This document shows positions 28,038 through 38,982 of a stretch of DNA of 64,000 nt, one piece after another. The DNA is from Paraburkholderia caballeronis. Lineage in GTDB: Bacteria > Pseudomonadota > Gammaproteobacteria > Burkholderiales > Burkholderiaceae. The first letter of the stretch is position 1. Every line of letters begins with the position of its first letter. The translations under genes were made by a program, and so were the position numbers. The stretch covers positions 434,001 to 498,000 of the forward strand of contig NZ_FNSR01000001.1 of assembly GCF_900104845.1 (NCBI RefSeq), in the 5' to 3' direction. The notes beneath the pieces are model-generated. The model searched no databases, was not told the origin of the DNA, and saw nothing but the letters and a program-made list of their open reading frames with translations.

Positions 28038-28085
28038 CGCGAAAGCCGAATCGGCAAAGCGGTCGGAAAACTGTCGAAATCAGGT

Positions 28086-28118
28086 CCGGCGACCGGGGTC
28101 ACGCACCCCTGTCGCCGG
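28086..28118 (+). other. Hairpin between dppA and dppB
   Basis: CCGGCGACCGGGGT / ACCCCTGTCGCCGG pair over 13 of 14 positions with a CACGC loop, and no T-run follows. Such structures after binding-protein genes commonly protect the upstream mRNA or cause partial termination, giving more DppA than permease. Confidence 0.7.
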
Positions 28119-28153
28119 TTGCGTTTCAATCCATGCTTTCGGGGGAACACTTC

Positions 28154-29167
28154 ATGTTCCGCTTCGTTCTGCGCCGCGTCGGCATGGTGATACCCACGTT
28201 CATCGGCATCACCATCCTCGCGTTCGCGCTGATCCATCTGATTCCCGGCGACCCCATCGAAGTGATGATGGGCGAGCGCGGCGTCGATCCGCAGATGCAC
28301 GCGGACGCGATGCACCGCCTCGGGCTCGACGAGCCGCTGCCGGTCCAGTATCTGCACTATGTCTGGCACGCGTTGCAGGGCAACCTCGGCGTGTCCGTCA
28401 TCACGAACACCAGCGTGATGGACGAGTTCCTCGCGCGTTTTCCGGCGACGGTCGAACTGTCGATCTGCGCGCTGATCTTCGCGCTCGCGATCGGCCTGCC
28501 GGCCGGCGTGGTCGCCGCGTTGAAGCGCGGCACGCTCGTCGATCACGGCGTGATGGGCACCGCGCTGACCGGCTATTCGATGCCGATCTTCTGGTGGGGG
28601 CTCATCCTCATCATGGTGTTCTCGGCGCAGCTCGGCTGGACGCCGGTGTCGGGCCGCATCGCGGTCGAATACGACATCCCGCGCGTGACCGGCTTCCTGC
28701 TGATCGACTCGCTCCTGCCCGGCACCGACGAAGGCGCGTTCCGCTCGGCGGTGAGCCACCTGATCCTGCCGGCCATCGTGCTCGGCACCATCCCGCTCGC
28801 GGTGGTCGCGCGGATGACCCGTTCGTCGATGCTCGAAGTGCTGCGCGAGGACTATATCCGCACGGCGCGCGCGAAAGGGCTGTCGCCCGCGCGCGTGATC
28901 GTCGTGCACGCGCTGCGCAACGCGCTGATCCCGGTCGTCACCGTGATCGGGTTGCAGGTCGGCACGCTGCTTGCGGGCGCGGTGCTGACCGAGACGCTGT
29001 TCTCGTGGCCCGGCATCGGCAAATGGCTGATCGACGCGATCAGCCGGCGCGACTATCCGGTCGTGCAGGGCGGCATCCTGATGATCGCGACGCTCGTGAT
29101 CGTCGTGAACCTGTGCGTCGATCTGCTGTACGGCGTGCTCAACCCGCGCATCCGGCACACGAGGTAA
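28154..29167 (+). CDS. dppB: Dipeptide ABC transporter permease DppB
   Basis: 337 aa. N-terminal MFRFVLRRVGMVIPTFIGIT is the family hallmark, followed by LIPGDPIEVMMGE and six membrane segments. The permease EAA-like loop is RTARAKGLSPARVIVVHALR. Start ATG 28154 follows GGGGGA; an upstream in-frame ATG at 28133 lacks a site. It pairs with DppC to form the channel. Confidence 0.95.
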   Translation: MFRFVLRRVGMVIPTFIGITILAFALIHLIPGDPIEVMMGERGVDPQMHADAMHRLGLDEPLPVQYLHYVWHALQGNLGVSVITNTSVMDEFLARFPATVELSICALIFALAIGLPAGVVAALKRGTLVDHGVMGTALTGYSMPIFWWGLILIMVFSAQLGWTPVSGRIAVEYDIPRVTGFLLIDSLLPGTDEGAFRSAVSHLILPAIVLGTIPLAVVARMTRSSMLEVLREDYIRTARAKGLSPARVIVVHALRNALIPVVTVIGLQVGTLLAGAVLTETLFSWPGIGKWLIDAISRRDYPVVQGGILMIATLVIVVNLCVDLLYGVLNPRIRHTR

Positions 29168-29210
29168 CACGCATGTTTCGATATCCCCCCATACACCGAC
29201 GGGAGGCGTG

Positions 29211-30128
29211 ATGGCCGACATCCACAACGCCTCCCCGCAAGCCGTCACGCCGCCGGGCGGCCGCGCGCTCGCCGCGCGCGAATTCTGGTCCAACTTCTCG
29301 CGCAACCGGGGCGCGGTCGGCGCGGCGTTCATCGTGCTGGCGCTGATCGTCGTCGCGATCTTCGCGCCGCTGATCGCGCCGCACAGCCCGATCGAGCAGT
29401 ACCGCGACTACGTGAAGATTCCGCCCGCGTGGCTCGACGGCGGCCACTGGAAGTTCGTGCTCGGCACCGACGAAGCGGGCCGCGACATCCTCTCGCGGCT
29501 GATGTACGGCGCGCGGCTGTCGCTGTGGATCGGCTGCGTGTCGGTCGTGCTCGCGCTGATTCCGGGCGTCGTGCTCGGCCTCGTCGCCGCATTCTTCGAC
29601 CGCTGGGCCGACACCCCGATCATGAGGCTGATGGACGTGCTGCTCGCGCTGCCGTCGCTGCTGCTCGCGGTCGCGGTCGTCGCGATCATCGGGCCGGGCC
29701 TCGCGAACACGATGCTCGCGATCGCGATCGTCGCGCTGCCGGGTTACGTGCGGCTCGCGCGCAGCTCCGCGCTCGGCGAGCTGCACAAGGAGTACGTCAC
29801 CGCGTCGCGCGTCGCGGGCGCGAGCACGGCGCGCCTGATGTTCTCGCAGGTGCTGCCGAACTGCACCGCGCCGCTGATCGTGCAGGCGACGCTCGGCTTC
29901 TCGTCCGCGATTCTCGACGCGGCCGCGCTTGGTTTCCTCGGCCTCGGCGTGCAGCCGCCCGCCGCCGAGTGGGGCGCGATGCTCGCGTCGGCGCGCGACT
30001 ACATCGACAGCGCGTGGTGGATCGTCACGATGCCGGGCCTGTCGATCCTGATCTCGGTGCTCGCGATCAACCTGCTCGGCGACGGGCTGCGCGACGCACT
30101 CGACCCGAAACTGAAACGGATGGCATGA
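29211..30128 (+). CDS. dppC: Dipeptide ABC transporter permease DppC
   Basis: 305 aa, about six membrane segments. N-terminal [40 protein letters not shown] is the strongest family signature; the EAA-like loop is [26 protein letters not shown] precedes ATG 29211. Overlap and spacing with dppB and dppD are operon-like. Confidence 0.95.
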   Translation: MADIHNASPQAVTPPGGRALAAREFWSNFSRNRGAVGAAFIVLALIVVAIFAPLIAPHSPIEQYRDYVKIPPAWLDGGHWKFVLGTDEAGRDILSRLMYGARLSLWIGCVSVVLALIPGVVLGLVAAFFDRWADTPIMRLMDVLLALPSLLLAVAVVAIIGPGLANTMLAIAIVALPGYVRLARSSALGELHKEYVTASRVAGASTARLMFSQVLPNCTAPLIVQATLGFSSAILDAAALGFLGLGVQPPAAEWGAMLASARDYIDSAWWIVTMPGLSILISVLAINLLGDGLRDALDPKLKRMA

Positions 30129-30129
30129 A

Positions 30130-31121
30130 ATGGGTGATCTGCTAACCATCCGCAATCTGGCGGTGGATTTCGGCGGCCTCGCGGCCGTCGATGGAATCGA
30201 CCTGTCGGTCGCGCCGGGCGAGGTGCTCGGCATCGTCGGCGAGTCCGGCTCCGGCAAGAGCGTCACGATGATGGCGCTGATGGGGCTGATCGATGCGCCG
30301 GGCCGCGTGAGCGCGGACGGCGTCGAATTCGACGGCCGCGACCTGCTGAACGCGTCGCCGCGGGAGCGGCGCCGGATCGTCGGCAAGGACATCGCGATGG
30401 TGTTCCAGGACGCGCTGACGAGCCTGAACCCGAGCTACACGGTCGGCTACCAGATCCGCGAAGTGCTGAGGCAGCACGAAGGGCTGCGCGGCGCGGCGCT
30501 GGCGCGGCGCACGCTCGAACTGCTCGACCAGGTCGGCATTCCGGACGCGAAGAATCGCATGGAGTCGTTTCCGCACCAGATGTCCGGCGGGATGAACCAG
30601 CGCGTGATGATCGCGATGGCGATCGCGTGCAACCCGAAGCTGCTGATCGCCGACGAGCCGACCACCGCGCTCGACGTGACGATCCAGGCGCAGATCATGG
30701 AACTGCTGGTGCGTCTGCAACGCGAGCGCGGGATGGCGCTCGTGCTGATCTCGCACGACCTCGCGGTCGTGTCCGAGGTCGCGCAGCGCGTCGCGGTGAT
30801 GTACGCCGGCCAGATCATCGAGACGAACCGGGTGCCGGACATCTTCGCCGCGCCGCACCATCCGTACACCGAGGCGCTGCTCGCCGCGATTCCGGAGCAC
30901 AACGTCGGCGCGCGCCGGCTCGCCGCGCTGCCCGGCATGGTGCCGGGGCGCGACGACCGCCCGCACGGGTGCCTGTTCGCCCCGCGCTGCAAATACGCGG
31001 TGGACGACTGCCGCAAGGCCCGGCCGGCGCTCGCGCCGGTGCCGCGCGCCGGCGACGCGGCGCGCGCCCGCTGCATCAAGCCGCTGAATCTCGCGGCGGT
31101 CGCACCGACAGGAGGCGCACG

Positions 31122-31125
<4 letters not shown>
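30130..31125 (+). CDS. dppD: Dipeptide ABC transporter ATP-binding protein DppD
   Basis: 331 aa. Walker [10 protein letters not shown]-loop [14 protein letters not shown], signature [15 protein letters not shown], Walker [13 protein letters not shown], and H-loop LISHDLAVV. The C-terminal oligopeptide-transporter extension [14 protein letters not shown] ends in a Cys-rich stretch ([15 protein letters not shown]), which in DppD relatives can bind an iron-sulfur cluster. It forms the heterodimeric ATPase with DppF, whose start it overlaps. Confidence 0.96.
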
Positions 31126-32127
<1,002 letters not shown>

Positions 32128-32135
<8 letters not shown>

Positions 32136-33369
32136 AGCGACGGCGGCGCGTCGTTTTGCGCGCCGCTTGCGGACAAGCGGCCGTCGTGCCGCTTTTCTGC
32201 CGCGCTCGTGGGCGCGCGCCGCAACGGGCGCCGCGCTCGCGCTGGCCATCGCGTTCGGGCCGCCGCTCGACCGGTGGCCCGAACGTGCATCCGAAACCTC
32301 GACCGGCGACGGGGCCGGCCCCGCCGGTCGCGCTGATTACGCCGGCGACGGCTGGCTGCCGGCCGCCCATGCGGCCGGCGCGGCCGCGAACACATCGACC
32401 GCCACCGCGCGCGGGCCGGCGCTGTCGCCGCCCGGCGGCGGGATCCCGGGCTTCCATGCGCCGCCCGCCACGGCGCCGGCCGTGCCGAACTACGCGTCGG
32501 GCACCACCGCCGGCGGCGCGATCCGCCGGCCGCCGACGCGCATGCCGTTCTACGTCGCGACGCGCGGCACCACGACTCTCTATCTGCTCGGCACGCTGCA
32601 CGTCGGCGATCCGTCCGACTTTCCGCCGAACCAGCCGTTTCGCCCGTCGATCATGGCGGCGCTGAATGCGTCGCAGATCCTCGCGCTCGAACTGTCGCCG
32701 GACGAACTGCTCGTGTCGCAGGACGACGTGTCGAAGTTCGGCGTGTGCCGCCGCCCGTGTTTGCAGCAGATGCTGTCCGAGCCGCTGTGGCAGAAGCTCG
32801 AAGCGCGGATGCGCGGCAACCCCGACGCGCTCGCGGAAATCCGCAAGATGCGGCCGTGGCTCGCGTCGCTGCTGGTCGAAACCTACGATTCGCTGAGCGC
32901 TGGGCTTCAGACCGAATACGGCACCGAGGCGCAGTTGCAGAACGTGTTCCTGAAGCTGAAGGGCCGCAGGGTGGTCGGGCTCGAAACGCTCGCCGAACAG
33001 ATGCGCGCGTTCACCGGACTGTCGCTCGCGCAGCAGCGCGAGATGCTCGCGCAGGACCTCGCGCAGACGCCGGCGCAGAACGTCGCCGACGTCGACGCGC
33101 TGCTGCGGCTGTGGCGGGTCGGCGACGCGGATGCGATCGCCGCGTGGGAGGTCGCGCGTTCGGAGCGGCTCGCGCGCAACCAGAGCGTGTCCGACTCGAT
33201 CGACAACCGGATCGTGTACGAGCGCAACCGCCGCTTCGTGTCGCGGATGATGCAGATCGCCGCGCCGAACCGGCCGATCTTCGTCGCGATCGGCGCGCTG
33301 CATCTCGGCGGGCGCAGCGGCGTGCTCGCGCTGCTGCGGCAGCGCGGGTTCACGGTCGATCCGGGTTGA
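32128..33369 (+). CDS. TraB/GumN family protein
   Basis: 413 aa. A long N-terminal region (one hydrophobic segment near residues 25-45, then Ala/Pro-rich) precedes the TraB/GumN domain: FYVATRGTTTLYLLGTLHVG, ALNASQILALELSP, VVGLETLAEQMRAF and the C-terminal FVAIGALHLGGRSGVLALLR. The two GxLH motifs and a conserved Glu are the family's presumed metallo-hydrolase (Tiki-like) residues. Function in bacteria is not established. It overlaps the end of dppF by 8 bp, so it is part of that transcript. Confidence 0.88.
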
Positions 33370-33440
33370 GCGGTTCGGGCGGGCGTTGGCCGTATGTATC
33401 GCTTGCGGCGGACGGCTCGTTCAGCCCCGCGCGGCAATCG

Positions 33441-33479
33441 CGCGGTTCGCAGCCTGCGGTTCACGATCTGCGAACCGCG
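33441..33479. terminator. Hairpin between convergent genes, possible bidirectional terminator
   Basis: A perfect 12-bp stem (CGCGGTTCGCAG / CTGCGAACCGCG) with a 15-nt loop, between the TraB/GumN gene and the oppositely oriented DUF979 gene. There is no T-run on either side, but the placement suits both transcripts. Confidence 0.5.
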
Positions 33480-33567
33480 ATCCTCCGGCACGCGAAACAT
33501 CCGCTCCGCGCCCGCGAACCGTCCACCATCCACGAACCGCCGCCCGCGCCCGCGCGCCTTCCCGCCG

Positions 33568-34521
33568 TCAGAACCCGAACACGTTCAGCAGCACGATGTT
33601 CGCCGCGAGCACGCCGAGCGCGGTCGGCACCTGCACGCGGATCACCGCGTTGCGGTCCGGCAGTTCGAGCAGCGCCGCCGGCACCATGTTGAAGTTCGCG
33701 GCCATCGGCGTCATCAGCGTGCCGCAGTAGCCGGAGAACATGCCGATCGCGGCCATCATCGCCGGGTTCACATGGAACACGCCGAGCAGCACCGGGATGC
33801 CGACGCCGCCCGTCATCACCGGGAATGCCGCGAAGCCGTTGCCCATGATCATCGTGAAGAGCGCCATCCCGATGCAGTAGACGGCCACCGCGACGAAGCG
33901 CAGCTCCATGTCGATGTACGCGGTGCTCAGATGCGCGACCGCCTTGCCGACGCCGGCGTCCGAGAACACGAGGCCGAGCATCCCGAGCATCTGCGGCAGC
34001 ACCGCCGCCCACGACAGCGCGTCGACGAGCCGGCGCGTCTCCTGCATCGACTGGCCGACGCTGTCGCGCGTGAGCACGCACGCGATGCCGAGCGCGATCA
34101 CGCAGCCGACGCCGAAGCCGATCAGCGTGACGTTCTTCGGATCGATCAGCGGCCGGCCGCCGAACACGAGATAACCCGCGCCCAGCGTCAGCACGACGGT
34201 GACCACGGGAATCGTCAGCGCCGGCACGAACAGACGGTTGCCGAGCCGCTTCGCGCTGTCGATGCGGGCCGCCTCGGGCAGCAGCTTCGGCTTCGCGGCG
34301 GTCACGCCGCCGAAGCCAGCGATCAGCGCCATCGCGATCACCAGCACGCCGACCACTTCGGGCGGCAGCCGGTCGCCGGCGAGGAACACCAGCGCGTACA
34401 GCAGCCAGAAGCCGCCGGCCGTGAAGCGGCGCGGATGCGCGCGGTCCGTCACGATCATGCCGCCGACGACGAGCAGCACGATGCCGGTCAGCCAGAACAG
34501 GTAGTCGAGCGTGAGCGTCAT
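33568..34521 (-). CDS. DUF979 family membrane protein
   Basis: 317 aa, eight to nine hydrophobic segments. Family features: LFWLTGIVLLVVGGMIVTDR at the N-terminus, FFGGVTAAKP-like turn, GNGFAAFPVMTGGVGIPVLL and GYCGTLMTPMAANFNMVPAA. DUF979 always travels with DUF969 and commonly with the 5-oxoprolinase genes, so the pair is the likely 5-oxoproline uptake system; this is inference. The start overlaps the end of the DUF969 gene. A pyroglutamyl peptidase gene often follows but is absent here. Confidence 0.9.
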   Translation of the reverse strand: MTLTLDYLFWLTGIVLLVVGGMIVTDRAHPRRFTAGGFWLLYALVFLAGDRLPPEVVGVLVIAMALIAGFGGVTAAKPKLLPEAARIDSAKRLGNRLFVPALTIPVVTVVLTLGAGYLVFGGRPLIDPKNVTLIGFGVGCVIALGIACVLTRDSVGQSMQETRRLVDALSWAAVLPQMLGMLGLVFSDAGVGKAVAHLSTAYIDMELRFVAVAVYCIGMALFTMIMGNGFAAFPVMTGGVGIPVLLGVFHVNPAMMAAIGMFSGYCGTLMTPMAANFNMVPAALLELPDRNAVIRVQVPTALGVLAANIVLLNVFGF

Positions 34522-35270
34522 GCTTCGTCTCCCGCGCGGGCCGCGCCGGTTTGCGCGCCGTTCGCGGCCGGCTCGGCCTGCGCGCCGCCGAGTTCGCGTT
34601 CCAGCCAGCGGTCGAGCAGCCACAGCCGCGTGCTGTGGATCAGGAACGCGCAGATCGCGGTCGGGATGCCCCACAGCGCGACGTGGATCGGCTCGACCGA
34701 CACGCCCGCTTCCTTCAGCAGCGTGACCATCAGCACGATCGCGCCGAACGCGACGAAGATGTCCTCGCCGAAGAACAGGCCGACGTTGTCGGTCGCGGCC
34801 GCGAACGCGCGCAGCCGGAAGCGGATCGCATCGGGCAGCTTGCCGAAGCGGTTCTCGGTCGCGCCTTCGGCCATCGGCGCGATCAGCGGACGCACCATCT
34901 GCGGATGGCCGCCGAGGCCGGTCAGCCCGACCGCGGCGGTCAGCTCGCGCACGAGCAGGTAGACGATCAGCAGACGCCCGGCCGTCGCGGCCTTGATGTT
35001 GCCGATCCAGAGCTGCGCGCGCTCGCGCAGCCCGTGCCGTTCGAGCAGGCCGATCACCGCGAGCGGCAGCAGGATGATGAGCGGGATGTTGCGGGTCTTG
35101 ACGAAGCCGGTGCCGATCGCGGCGAGGATGTGCTGCGGCGTGAAGCCGGCTGCGAGGCCGGTCGCGATCGCGGCCGCCGCGACGATCAGCATCGGGTTGA
35201 ACCGCAAGACGAAGCCCGCGACGATGACGGCCACCCCGATCAGTGGCCACAGGTTGACGGCGGTCTGCAT
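34518..35270 (-). CDS. DUF969 family membrane protein
   Basis: 250 aa, about six hydrophobic segments. Family features: LWPLIGVAVIVAGFVLRFNP, TGFVKTRNIPLIILLPLAVI, GLTGLGGHPQMVRPLIAPMA and FFGEDIFVAFGAIVLM. It is the partner of DUF979 (4-bp overlap), probably one half of a two-component carrier for 5-oxoproline or a related acid. It lies 440 bp downstream of pxpA on the same strand. Confidence 0.9.
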   Translation of the reverse strand: MQTAVNLWPLIGVAVIVAGFVLRFNPMLIVAAAAIATGLAAGFTPQHILAAIGTGFVKTRNIPLIILLPLAVIGLLERHGLRERAQLWIGNIKAATAGRLLIVYLLVRELTAAVGLTGLGGHPQMVRPLIAPMAEGATENRFGKLPDAIRFRLRAFAAATDNVGLFFGEDIFVAFGAIVLMVTLLKEAGVSVEPIHVALWGIPTAICAFLIHSTRLWLLDRWLERELGGAQAEPAANGAQTGAARAGDEA

Positions 35271-35712
35271 GTTTCGTTTCTCCAAACGTTGTTGTGTCGA
35301 TACCGCTCGTGCGGCGACGGGAAGGGCGCCGGACTCTGCCGGCCGGCTGCCCGGATGCGGCGGCTCGTGGCCGCCGCATCGTGATTCTGATTTTTGACGC
35401 GCGAGTTGTCTTGTCGCGTGGAGCAGGGGGGGCGGACTGCCCGATGGGCCGTGCTGTTCGCGGCCGGGCCGTTTGCACTGCGATGCGTGTTTTTTGTCGC
35501 GCGTGGGGGGCGATGGGCGCGGGCGGGCGGCGGCGATACGCGCGGACCGGCTGCGTGGTGACTCGTACCTGCTGTTCGCGTTGGCGCTCACCGCGCACCG
35601 GCTGCGCGGCAACCGGGCGCTCAGGCGTTTCGTTGCCGCCCTGGCGGACGCGGACGGCCTCGCGCGCCGGCGGCCCTCCGCCGGCACGAGGGCCGCGCCG
35701 CCGCGGCAACGC
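35271..35712. other. Gap between pxpA and the DUF969 gene
   Basis: About 440 bp inside an otherwise tight operon. It is rich in G-runs on the plus strand and I find no family-like frame on either strand. It may hold a secondary promoter for the transporter pair, or mark where a gene was lost. Confidence 0.5.
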
Positions 35713-36465
35713 TCAACCCGCCGCCGTCCCGCCCGCGCGCACCTCGATCCCCGCTTCGTCGAGCGCCGCGCGGATGCGCTTCGCGAACGCGATCGCATGC
35801 GGTCCGTCGCCATGCAGGCAGACCGTCTGCGCGTTGATCGGCACCCACTGGCCGTCGATTGCCTGCACGCGCTGCTCGCGGATCATCGCGAGCGTGCGCG
35901 CGAGCACCACGTCGTCGTCGTCGAGCAGCGCGCCCGGCTCGCTGCGCGGCACGAGCGAGCCGTCCGGACGATAACCGCGGTCCGCGAACACCTCCTCGAC
36001 CGCCACCAGCCCCCCGTTGCGCGCGGCCGTCACGAGCCCGCTGCCCGCGAGCGCGAACACGGCGACCGACGGATCGAAGTCGTGCACCGCGGACACGATC
36101 GCGTCCGCGACCTGCGGATCGCGCGCCGCCTGGTTGTACAGCGCGCCGTGCGGCTTCACGTGCGCGATCCGGCCGCCCTCGGCCTGCGCGATCGCGGACA
36201 GCGCGCCGAGCTGGTACAGCACGCCCGCGTAGATTTCGTCGGGCGGCAGGTTCATCTCCTTGCGGCCGAAGTTCTCCGGGTCGTTGAAGCTCGGATGCGC
36301 GCCGATCGACACGCCCTTGCGCACGGCCCAGCGCACGCATTCGCGCATCGCGTTCGCGCCGCCCGCGTGCCAGCCGCACGCGATGTTCGCGGAGCTGACC
36401 AGATCGAGCAGCGCCTCGTCGGCGCCGCAGCCTTCGCCGAGATCGGCGTTCAGATCGATAGACAT
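35713..36465 (-). CDS. pxpA: 5-oxoprolinase subunit PxpA (LamB/YcsF family)
   Basis: 250 aa. The N-terminal metal/active-site motif is [19 protein letters not shown], followed by [39 protein letters not shown] and the C-terminal [19 protein letters not shown]. With PxpB and PxpC it hydrolyses 5-oxoproline (pyroglutamate) to glutamate using ATP. GAGGAACG precedes ATG 36465. Third gene of pxpB-pxpC-pxpA. Confidence 0.96.
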   Translation of the reverse strand: MSIDLNADLGEGCGADEALLDLVSSANIACGWHAGGANAMRECVRWAVRKGVSIGAHPSFNDPENFGRKEMNLPPDEIYAGVLYQLGALSAIAQAEGGRIAHVKPHGALYNQAARDPQVADAIVSAVHDFDPSVAVFALAGSGLVTAARNGGLVAVEEVFADRGYRPDGSLVPRSEPGALLDDDDVVLARTLAMIREQRVQAIDGQWVPINAQTVCLHGDGPHAIAFAKRIRAALDEAGIEVRAGGTAAG

Positions 36466-36509
36466 CGTGTCGTTCCTCGTTCCTTTTGCATGGCGTAATG
36501 CGGCCTGCT

Positions 36510-37565
36510 TCATGCGGTGAGCGCCGCCCGGGTGCGGGCCGCCAGGCGTTCGTCGTGCATCGCGATCGCGGCATCGATCTGCCGCAGATACGCGCGTTCC
36601 TCGGCGAGCGCCGCGCGCGCGCCGTCCGGCGTCGTCTCGACGAAGCGCACGCCGCCGTTCAGCCGGACCTGTGCGAGCTTCCACAGGTCCGCGCGGATTA
36701 CCGAGCCGATCCGCGGATAACCGCCGGTCGTCTGCGCATCGCTCATCAGCACGATCGGCTGGCCGTTCGGCGGCACCTGGATCGTGCCGGGCAGCACCGC
36801 GTGCGACAGCAGGTCCGCGCGCGACTCGCGTTCGAGCGCCGTGCCGGACAGCCGGTAGCCCATCCGGTTGCTGTTCGGCGTGACGAGCCACTCGTCGGAC
36901 CACAGCGCGCGCTGCGCGTCCGGCGCGAAGCCGTCGTAGTCGGGGCCGCGCAGCACCCGCACCGGCACCGCCCACGGCAGGCCGCCCGGATGGCGGCCGC
37001 GCCGGTGGTGCGGCTCGTCGACCAGCGTGAAGTTGCACCAGACGGGCGCCTTCACGCCGAACTCCGGCGCGTCGGGCGCGAACGACGCGCGCTCGCGGCT
37101 CGGCACGCCGACCGCGAGCCGGTCGCCGTCCTTCAGCGCGCGGCCCGCGACGCCGCCGAAACCCGCGCCGAGGTCGGTGCTGCGCGAGCCGAGCATCGGC
37201 AGCACGTCGATGCCGCCCGCCACGCACAGATAACCGCGCATCCCGAGTTTCGCGCCCTGCAGCACCAGTTCGTCGCCGGCCGCGACCGGCAGGCTCCACC
37301 ACGACCACACCGGCTTGCCGGCGAGCGTCGCGCCGAAGTCGGTGCCGACGATCGCGATGCGGGTCGCGCGCGAGAAGCGCAGCACGACCGGGCCGAACGT
37401 CATTTCGAGACCGGCGGCGTCGGGCCGGTTGCCGACGAGCCGGTTGCCGACTTCGAGCGCGAGCGCGTCGAGCGCGCCGCCCGACGCGACGCCGAGATGC
37501 CGGTAGCCGCAGCGGCCGAGGTCCTGGACCGTGGTCAGCAGTCCCGCGCGGACGACTTCGATCAT
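36510..37565 (-). CDS. pxpC: 5-oxoprolinase subunit PxpC (biotin-dependent carboxyltransferase-like)
   Basis: 351 aa. N-terminal [20 protein letters not shown] and [20 protein letters not shown] are the KipA/AHS2 signature; [14 protein letters not shown] and [20 protein letters not shown] are further markers. It forms the 5-oxoprolinase complex with PxpA and PxpB. The start overlaps the pxpB stop as ATGA. Confidence 0.96.
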   Translation of the reverse strand: MIEVVRAGLLTTVQDLGRCGYRHLGVASGGALDALALEVGNRLVGNRPDAAGLEMTFGPVVLRFSRATRIAIVGTDFGATLAGKPVWSWWSLPVAAGDELVLQGAKLGMRGYLCVAGGIDVLPMLGSRSTDLGAGFGGVAGRALKDGDRLAVGVPSRERASFAPDAPEFGVKAPVWCNFTLVDEPHHRRGRHPGGLPWAVPVRVLRGPDYDGFAPDAQRALWSDEWLVTPNSNRMGYRLSGTALERESRADLLSHAVLPGTIQVPPNGQPIVLMSDAQTTGGYPRIGSVIRADLWKLAQVRLNGGVRFVETTPDGARAALAEERAYLRQIDAAIAMHDERLAARTRAALTA

Positions 37566-38221
37566 GAATGAATCCCCGCAATCGTGAAGCGCACGCGGTC
37601 GCCGGGCAGCAGCAGCGTCGGCGGATTATGGGCCGGGTCGAACAGCGCGAGCGACGTGCGGCCGATCAGTTGCCAGCCGCCCGGCGACGCGGCCGGATAG
37701 ATGCCGGTCTGCTCGCCGCCGATGCCGACCGAGCCGGCCGGCACCGCGAGGCGCGGCTCGCGGCGGCGCGGCGTGTGCAGCGCGGCTTCGAGGCCGCCCA
37801 TGTACGCGAAACCCGGCTGGAAGCCGACGAAGAACACGACATACGCGCCCGCCGCGTGGCGCTCGACCACCTCGCGCGCGGCAAGGCCGGTGTGCTTCGC
37901 GACGACGTCGAGGTCGGGGCCGAACGCGCCGCCGTATTCGACCGGGATGTCGACGTCGCGGCCGGCGGCCGGCGCGTCGTCGGCCTCGCGCCATGCGGCG
38001 GCGAGCTGCGCGGCGAGCGCGTCCACGTCGGCGGCGAGCGGATCGAACGTGATCGTCAGGTTGTTCATGCCGGGCACGACGTCGCGGACCGGCGGCCAGC
38101 CGCGCGCGAGCGCGGCGACCGCCCAGACGCGGCGTTGCACGTCGAGCGTGGCGGGCGGCGGCGATTCGCAGACGAGGGCCTCGTCGCCGAGCGGATAGAT
38201 GCGGATGGAGCGGGTCGTCAT
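37562..38221 (-). CDS. pxpB: 5-oxoprolinase subunit PxpB (KipI-like)
   Basis: 219 aa. Markers: [13 protein letters not shown] at the N-terminus, then [19 protein letters not shown] and [18 protein letters not shown], and near the end [21 protein letters not shown]. subtilis KipI is also known as a sporulation kinase inhibitor, but in this context the 5-oxoprolinase role applies. First gene of the operon, divergent from the MarR-type gene. Confidence 0.95.
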   Translation of the reverse strand: MTTRSIRIYPLGDEALVCESPPPATLDVQRRVWAVAALARGWPPVRDVVPGMNNLTITFDPLAADVDALAAQLAAAWREADDAPAAGRDVDIPVEYGGAFGPDLDVVAKHTGLAAREVVERHAAGAYVVFFVGFQPGFAYMGGLEAALHTPRRREPRLAVPAGSVGIGGEQTGIYPAASPGGWQLIGRTSLALFDPAHNPPTLLLPGDRVRFTIAGIHS

Positions 38222-38292
38222 GGCGGCTGGACGGAAGGGGCGGCGCTGCGCGGCGGCGAGCGGTCGGCCCGTGTTTCGACAGGGTAGATTCT

Positions 38293-38320
38293 CAATAATT
38301 TATCAGCAAATTATCAATAA
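38293..38320. promoter_or_regulatory. AT-rich operator-like repeats between pxpB and the MarR-type gene
   Basis: An isolated AT-rich stretch in a GC-rich context holds two direct copies of TTATCA (ATTTATCAG and AATTATCAA) spaced 11 bp, about one helical turn. This is a likely binding site for the divergent winged-helix regulator, overlapping the promoters of one or both genes. Confidence 0.5.
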
Positions 38321-38400
38321 GCGTTTCCGCCAGGCACGCACGGCGGCCGGCCCGACGTACACTCTCGACACGATTCATCTTTCTGCAACAGGTTTTCGTC

Positions 38401-38913
38401 ATGTCGCGTGCGCCGACCAAGATCGTTTCGTCCGAGCATCTCGTCTCCGACCGCAGCGCGGAGCTGTCCGAGTTCGAGTACGCGCTGATCATGGCCGGCA
38501 ATGCGTTCAACCGCTGGATGGTGCGCTGCATGTCGGCCGCGGGCGTGAAGGACATGACCGCGATCGAAGTGTCGCTGCTGCATCACGTGAACCATCGCGA
38601 GCGGCGCAAGAAGCTCGCCGACATCTGCTTCGTGCTGAACATCGAGGACACGCACGTCGCGACCTATGCGCTGAAGAAGCTCGTGTCCAGAGGGTATGTA
38701 AAAAGCGAGAAGGCCGGCAAGGAGGTGTTCTTCTCTGCGACGCCGGAAGGCCGCGACCTGTGCGCGCGTTATCGCGAAGTCCGCGAAAGCTGCCTGATCG
38801 AGACGCTGAAGGAAAGCGGCCTTTCGAACCAGCAGATCGGCGACGCCGCGCAACTGCTGCGCAATGCGTCCGGACTGTACGACACGGCGGCGCGCGCGGC
38901 GGCTTCGCTGTAG
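38401..38913 (+). CDS. MarR-type winged-helix transcriptional regulator
   Basis: 170 aa. The middle carries a winged helix (MTAIEVSLLHHVNHRERRKK, DTHVATYALKKLVSRGYVKS), with a helical N-terminus for dimerisation. Such winged-helix DNA-binding proteins are found next to pxp operons. Its divergent position from pxpB suggests that it controls 5-oxoproline use and itself. Confidence 0.88.
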   Translation: MSRAPTKIVSSEHLVSDRSAELSEFEYALIMAGNAFNRWMVRCMSAAGVKDMTAIEVSLLHHVNHRERRKKLADICFVLNIEDTHVATYALKKLVSRGYVKSEKAGKEVFFSATPEGRDLCARYREVRESCLIETLKESGLSNQQIGDAAQLLRNASGLYDTAARAAASL

Positions 38914-38982
38914 CGCCTCGTTTCCCTGACGCTACCTTTCGCTTCGTTCGGGCGGGGCGGCAGGGCCGCGCTCAATCCGCGC

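Noticed and set aside
38914..38982. 6S RNA next to the formyl-THF cyclo-ligase gene
   Set aside because: The downstream spacer is far too short, and no 6S-like long hairpin is visible around the gene.
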